Source: Cyprinodon diabolis | Taxonomy: Eukaryota; Chordata; Actinopteri; Cyprinodontiformes; Cyprinodontidae | Direction: 5' to 3' | Assembly (NCBI GenBank): GCA_030533445.1 | Contig: CM060072.1 | Location: 17,181,267 to 17,245,266, forward strand | DNA: 64,000 nt | The notes under the pieces: model-generated | Database searches by the model: none | Seen by the model: only the letters and a program-made list of their open reading frames with translations | Told to the model about the DNA's origin: nothing | Shown here: one piece after another, positions 57,074-64,000 of the stretch | Numbering within the stretch: position 1 is the stretch's first letter | Layout: each line of letters opens with the position of its first letter | Translations under genes and position numbers: made by a program

Positions 57074-59459
57074 GACTTTAAGAAATGGGGATGTCATGAG
57101 TTGTCCAACTCTAAGTAAAAATTAATGATTAAAATTATTTTGATCAATCTTGAACATATGGATTACTAATAAGATTCCAAACCAAGGCTAAAAAAAAAAT
57201 ATGAATTTATTGCACTTGAAAAACAGTGGAATTTCTCAAAAAACAAGATTTCCATAAAACCCGATTTCAATCTTTTTGTCCAAATTAATAAAACCACATT
57301 TGATAAAAAAATAAAAATAAAAAAATAAACTTAAAATTTGAAGCAATATAATGTATTTTACAAACCAGGGTGGTATACTGCATTATGTTTGTATATGATA
57401 TTTGATTAGTCTAAATAGTTCATACTTCATATTCTGAGTGGCTCTCCTTTCCTCTACCATCTTGAGCTGACTTTTTGAAATTTAATCACCCTCAACTTTT
57501 CTTTTTTTATTTTAAGGATTGAAACTCATATTAGTCAAGAAATGAATCAAACTAAGATAAATAAAAAACTGCATCTGTTTGTTGATAATGTTGTTCTTTT
57601 AAGATTGGAATATTTAAAGTTAATGATTTATCTAATTAATACACAGTGCTAATATTGCTCCCATTTTTGTCTTGGAAAAGGAGGCTTTAACCTTCAGACT
57701 TTATAAACTAGACATAATTGTTCAGTGTTTTCTAATTGTCCTGTGAATAACTTTCATATTAAAAACGTGAACTGTAGTCTGTAGCCTGATATAGAGCTCT
57801 CTTGAGTTTTTTTCTCATCTTTTCGAGCATTGCACAGTCAATGCCGGGACATTCACTCCTTAGGGGATTGACACCTGTCTTAATTGAATATACACATTAG
57901 GATCATCTTTCATTTTGCTCAGAAACTTTCTTCAAATACTTTAGAGGGTACGTAAGACCTTTCCAAGATTGATGGGCAGCAATAGCTACTCCTCCAAGTC
58001 ATTTCTGGTCTCTTTATACCTCAACAATGTGTTAACACACATTTGTTTAGCTGTAGAATTATAGACAGTGTTAAATAGGGGGTCACTGGAGATCAATCAC
58101 TCAAGTAGATTTGATTTTATAATTCCCTTTCCCATTGTCTGTCTTTCTTTGTGTCTGTCTGTCTGTGAAAATTAACCTGGCCTAAGGATTTGGAGTCCGG
58201 CATTCATCAGGAAACACTCAGCACTTTGACCATTTCTCTGCAGACTTTCTACCCATTTTATAGCCAATCTTGATATTGTTGTTCATACATGAAACAGTTT
58301 TATTCCAGCTTTAAAACTTCAAACTGTGAAATCTGGACATTTCAGACATGAAAGGCAAGACAAGAAAAAGTAAAGGTAACACTGAATATTTACCTTATAA
58401 CTATACTCAACACCATGACATATTTGACTAACTTAGGCAGACAAAGTCCAGAACTGTCTATCCATCTCCCCCTTCTTGCAATTACTTGTGAGCAAGAAAC
58501 AATGACACTTGAACTCCACCACTTAAGGAAGAGCCAACTTTTTAATAATTTTTTTTCTGGTGATTCTTTGAAATTTAAGTAAAAATTTACTTGTATATAT
58601 TTTATTTCAAACCTTAGTGTTCATAATATACTCACAAATCCACAAGCTTGGCAATCCCCTTATTGTACAGCATAATTTTTGTATGTGTGCCCCTTCTAAC
58701 CTTTCTCCTCTCTCTCGCTGAATGGAGATTGATTCCAGAATTTTGATGGACTCCTTGTTTCTTGTGCAGCAGTAAGAAGGCAGGTGCAAGCAGAGGGAAC
58801 AATCAGTTCCCGTAGTGGGTCCAGTGTGGCCTTTTAAAGGGCATGGGACACATAAATCCCACAGTAGGAAATAATAAAGCTGCCAACTCCTACAAAATAA
58901 CTGAAACCCAGCAGCTGCCTCGGATTTGAATGGTTTGAGTCTCTAATAAGGCTCCAAAGCAAAGACATCGAAATTTAAGGAATGTTTTTTTCACTGTACT
59001 GTATGTACCCAGAACTGAACAAGTTTAATGTTTCAATACGTACATCCAAAAATGTACTTACCCTTATCTCATGGGTGTTGGAAAGATTTGGATTTGTTTG
59101 ATCACCCGATTCGTAATCGGAGAGGGAATGTTTCTCAGAGAGTGTACAAAAAGTAAGAAAACATCTTTAAACATTAATAGAATTTATCCAAGACATGTTT
59201 AACAAAGTCATTAGTATCAGCATACATTGCAGAGGAAGCCTTACCTTCATTGCCTTAGGTCTGCCTTTTTAACCATAGCGGTGAAAACAGCAAAATGGCC
59301 CAGATCTTAGGTTTCTCATGTATGTATCTCAGAGGTACACCCTCTAGGAAAGTTATCTGGGTCTCCAGAGTCTAACGTTCGCACTGAATCAATACTACAT
59401 CCACCTCCCAGACCAAAACAGATTTTCAAGGAATTTCACATTCACATTTCCACACAAAT

Positions 59460-59462
<3 letters not shown>

Positions 59463-59496
<34 letters not shown>
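59463..59496. repeat. (TA)n microsatellite
   Basis: Uninterrupted alternating A and T. Confidence 0.95.
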
Positions 59497-60065
59497 CATA
59501 TTAACCTTTATTTCTAGTAGATTAAATCTGTATTTAGCCTAAAATTGTTTAAAGTGAGTCCTGGTTTAATTAACCTCAAGCACATTTTAACCTCAATGAA
59601 GATGTGCTAAACTTTCCCCTTTCAACTACTTTAAATTGTTAAAAAAGAAATGTCAAGCTCTGCAGTTCTGTCCACCCTGGGGCAGTAACATTTAAAACAA
59701 TATGTATAAGGTTGAACATTTCTGTTTTATTGTTCAGGTTTCTTTTTAACAAATGTGGAAAAGTTAAACAAAGGATCTAAAACTAAAATATTTGCAAGTT
59801 TAACAGAAAGCTGAACAAAGTTAACTTTCTTTGATACTCAAGTTTTTTCCAAGCGGTCTGGAATTGTAGCAGAGTCATTCTATGTGTCACTACATTAGGT
59901 GGTTTCTGAAGCCTACAAGATTCTTTAAGATTACTATGAAAATTATACTGAAATGTAATGATATTTGAATTAGTATTTTTTTTAACAATTATTACTTTTA
60001 ACTGCACATACTTCTGAACACCTATGTATCTTACCTATGTGATTACTTTGATACTTTAACTTGAG

Positions 60066-60076
60066 ATATATATATG

Positions 60077-60139
<63 letters not shown>
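60066..60139. repeat. (TA)n/(TG) compound microsatellite
   Basis: TA runs with interspersed TATG units. Confidence 0.95.
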
Positions 60140-60143
<4 letters not shown>

Positions 60144-63100
60144 ATAATGCATATTTTCATATAGTTAGTTTTATTGTGCTTCTTTTCATTCCTTCTTTTC
60201 TCTCTTTCTGTCCTCCACGGTCGCAAATGATACTGGGGACAGGGGGGAAATGTCGTCCTCCGGATTAAACAGCAACAAGCACCATGTCAAGCAAGTCTCT
60301 CTACTACAACTCAAACAACCGCCACTTCCTCCATCAAAGTTGTTTGGGTTGTGCATACAGCTATTGGCATTACATCCAATACTGCACGGGAAATTCATTC
60401 CCCGAGTTGCAGCGTATTAGGCAGCACACTGCCTTTTCTAGGCAATGGGGACATATGTGGGTGAGCTTGTTGGCTTTGGTTTTTAATGCTTAATCAACCA
60501 TTAGTCTTAAAAACTGGACATGTATGTTTATTTGTTCACAATTCTGTCCCTAGTTCCTTTAAATGAGACAGAAGTTTCAAAAGTTTCCATTGTAGGCAAA
60601 GAGTGCAGAAATTCCTAAATAATGTTTTAAATAATAGATTTTCAGTAATCATTTATTTGCTGCAGGGAGTTAACCTGAAAATGAGTGTGACCTGCCACTT
60701 AACCAGGCATAAACACCTACATGCTCACCCTTCATCTGATGATCACTAATCCTCTGATTTTTAAAACAATCAGTTTACTGAAGCATGGTGGATTAAGGCT
60801 GAGCCTAAGAGCATGAACAACCTGCAGAAAAACTTATCGAACATGCACAAACATCTACATCATGTAAACACCACAAATAAGATGTCTCTATCAGCCGACA
60901 GCAGGAACGTAGCAGGTTAACGATCTTGATTTTATGAGGGCTGCTGAACAAAGGCATCAAAACTGAATTATACAGTCATCTCTGCAAAATGCATGAACTA
61001 CTTATACTCATTGTTGCTGCGAATATAAGGTCTTGCTGAGAAAACAAAATCCGCCCAGTACACACACCCATGCGTACGGCACAGCTGCCATGATTATAAT
61101 TTCAAACACACCTATAGCAAAGTTCTTCTCTGGGGAAATATGGTCAAGAAAAGTTTCAACACAAAAGTAATTTAAACTTTGTCTGTAAAATTATCATATC
61201 TGCTTATGCAGAGTCAAATAATGCAAAATACAACTGATAAAGAAGGGCTTATAAAAGAGGTTTAATTAAGACACGAAAAGGGTTTAAGCAACGATAACTG
61301 AGGATAAAAAGGGCAATGTAAAGTTTTGAATCTAAAACAGCCCTGTTTGTATGACAGGAGAACAAAGTTGATTTTGTTTAACAACTAAGATCAGACTTAA
61401 GAAATATATTTAGGCCTTAATGGTAATCTTGTCACATTAGTATTTTTTTAAGTCTCCTTTGGCAAGGGACTCCACAATGCAATGGTTTAGTAGCCCACTG
61501 TGGGAAAATTGTGATTCATTCCTAGAAGTTTCTCTATTGTGTGTAAAATAGAGTCAAAGTTCGGACCAAAATCCTATAGTGGATTTCAACTTTTTATATA
61601 TAAATGAAAATATATTGATGTCCACAGATAATCCATCAACTCTAATCGAGTTTGAGCTTTTTTGAAAAGAAGAATTAACATAAATGCAATTTCAAGATTT
61701 GCAAAAATTCATATTGCTTTGTTTTGGAGGTTCAACTAAAATCCCAATATAATTTTTTAGTTTAATGGTTGTAATATTAAAAACTGACAAAAACATTCAA
61801 GGTTTTTAATAATGCCAGTGACATTGTTTCTGTTTTTTTTAGATTGGGACATAATGAGGTATTAAGCACACCTTATGTTGTCATACAGGTTCTATATAAA
61901 TGCTGTTTGTATTCAACATGTTAAGGGGTCATCAGTCCTATTTAAATTAACAAAAATGGGAATGAATTAATAAGGTATGGGAGTCCAGCTGATTTGGAAA
62001 AATACTCAGGGTATAGAAGAAATCTTTTTAGAGGGTAAATACATTTTATAGCACTGAAGGTCTCTACTTACACAAGCTGAGGCAAAGAAAGAAAAACGAC
62101 TCTTTTGGTTTAGTTCAGGCAAGTTTTGAAACTAAATTAAAATGCCAAAGAGAGAAAGAAGAAAAAAAATAAATGAACAATGAACCCAGTGCCTGCATCA
62201 CAGATTCAGCTGTTAATTTATTATAAAACAAAAGTAAACAGCAAATCTGATGTAAACCTAATGATAAATGAAAACAAAACTCCTAATGGGACCATGACAA
62301 TAAATAAGAATGTGACTATAATTAAACTTTTCTATCTACTTAATGATATTTTTGTAACTCCTAAAAAGTGATCTACATCATGTGTACGATGCAGTTGCTC
62401 AACAGAAATGAACATTCAACCACTCTTCACATTAGGCTATATTTTCTTACTGGGCAATGGTGCACGCTCATCACCATGACCAGTATTCTCAGGAGAACAG
62501 CGATGCCATCTGCTCTTGTTTTATACATAACCAGCAGGCTAATCTAATTACTCTGTGATGGAGAGCAGTCAATTTCACAGTCAGTCAGCCACTTCTGCTG
62601 CCTAAAAATTGGGGCAGCCCAAGTTTGATATATGAGGCAATAACCTGTAATGTAATGGAGTCACCTTGAGAGCAAGACCCCTGTCATTGAAATAATAATG
62701 AATTATAACAAGTATAATATTGTCTTAGTTTGGCACGAAGACTCTATCTCTGGGTTCTAAACACATTTGATTCTCCTTTGCTCTTCAAGTTGGATTTAAG
62801 CTTCCTATATGATTCCTGCCAAACACGAGGAGATGGTGAACCAGACAGACATATGGAAGGAGTAAAGACTCAAAAACCCCCTCAGGACCTAAAGATGACT
62901 CTAATTTACTTAAGTAAGGATGGGTGACCATAAAAATTGGAAGCTATTCTTTGCTGTCATAAAAATGTCATCTGTAAAAATGGTGCTCATGGAAAAGTGG
63001 TACTTATGTTCCAGATAAAGACATTTTACATAACTACGTGCAGTAAAGCTGAAATACTGCTCAGATAAGGGCTTTTTGTCCACAGTATGTGATACTCAAA

Positions 63101-64000
63101 TAATGGGGGGGGAAAAGTAAAGAACAACAAATGTACATCTGCAAGTAAACTGTAAGGACCTTCAAGGTGTTCCCAGCAGGCCCAGTGTTAGTCAAGAACT
63201 ATTAACAGTAACAAAAAGGATATTAATTGAATGAATATATTCTATATTATGGTGCATATAATGATGATTTTAGAGTTTCTTTTCTAAAAAGGAAAGAAAT
63301 AAATAGTCAATGAAAAAGGCCAGTGGTCTACAGACAGTTATGTCAATACTGTAGACTTTTTTTGAATACGTCGCCTTATAGGTATAGTGGAGGATGTTCT
63401 TTTTCTGGGTTGATCATAAAAATAGGTGGTTCTCCCGATTGTCAATCTTTCAGATTTGATATATTTATGTAAGGCAGTCCTACGTGCTCATCCCCACTTT
63501 AACTTAGTGAGTCTGACATATTGGAAAAATTGAAAATCTTTTGGAAAGTAAGCTTATATGAGCTATGCAAACAGCAAATTTATAAGAGAGGGTGCACAAG
63601 GAGAAATGGGCTCAAAAATGTTTGAGAGCATGCTCCCTCTTGGGAGCGGGTGCAGGGTTGTACATGTGTTTTATTTTTTGGTGGAGAAATGGAGGGGGTG
63701 GGTTTTTTTTCAAAAATTTGCGAAAATCCTCCACTATACCTTTAAGCTCAGAGTGTGACTCAAAACAAAAAGAAAGGAAAATGATCATTATCTGTCATTA
63801 GACAAACTTTGCTTTTCATAATTTTTTAAAATCTATTTTTTACCAACAAGCCAGTTCTAATCTTAGCATCAGTCTGTCATTCCTCAACTTATGGTGGAGA
63901 TAAATGGAGGGCTTGATGGTGGTGAAGAAAAAATATCAATGATAAAGTGTACATACAAAAATGCTCTTGCACAGGCAGAAATAGATATTAAGCAAAGGAA

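Larger units (their letters stand above)
56746..64000. other. Unassigned sequence to the end of the window
   Basis: AT-rich DNA without a recognised gene or dispersed repeat, apart from the small features listed separately. Frames such as 60284-60493 are unremarkable and lack motifs. Confidence 0.4.

Noticed and set aside
60284..60493. Possible small gene
   Set aside because: No motif, no supporting exon signals; an ordinary chance frame.

Overview
The window is vertebrate nuclear DNA, most likely from a ray-finned (teleost) fish. It is AT-rich, with long (TA)n microsatellites, no bacterial-style gene packing, and fish-type transposable elements: L2-like LINEs with a TTGAA-repeat tail, Tc1/mariner transposons, a Ty3/gypsy retrotransposon and its solo LTRs, and MITE-like elements. 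I recognise no host protein-coding gene, tRNA or rRNA, so the window is probably intergenic or deep intronic.

Layout: 1-5.6 kb holds L2-like LINE fragments and a minus-strand solo LTR (3803-5136, target duplication GACAC) with a second LTR nested in it. 6.7-8.3 kb is a complete Tc1/mariner copy whose transposase is full length but has lost its third catalytic residue. 10.9-24.3 kb is the main structure: a solo LTR (10905-24342, target duplication ATTAT) split by a 13.0-kb, almost perfect inverted repeat (11171-24173) with arms of about 5.86 kb around a 1.28-kb unique spacer. 25.7-31.9 kb holds a hAT-like MITE, two more solo LTRs with target duplications, a SINE-like piece and a decayed Tc1 relic. 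32-41 kb is mostly unannotated apart from a minus-strand L2-like LINE relic (36.3-37.9 kb). 41.6-42.8 kb is a broken Tc1 copy. 45.4-50.4 kb is a Ty3/gypsy element with a GAAAC target duplication, a degenerate gag-pol and a deleted 3' LTR. 50.8-51.8 kb is a TTAA-flanked MITE. 52.4-53.7 kb is a Tc1/mariner element with intact ends and an intact DD34E transposase. 54.7-56.7 kb is an L2-like LINE with a solo LTR inserted. 56.7-64 kb has nothing recognisable except microsatellites and small hairpins.

These are selfish elements rather than cooperating genes, and their nesting gives relative ages (LINE before LTR; LTR before giant palindrome). The strongest candidate for something undescribed is the 13-kb palindromic insertion. 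It is bounded by a short direct repeat, sits inside a recognisable LTR, encodes no transposase I can see, and its arms are nearly identical in the stretches I compared. The element at 52.4-53.7 kb is the only copy here that looks potentially functional.
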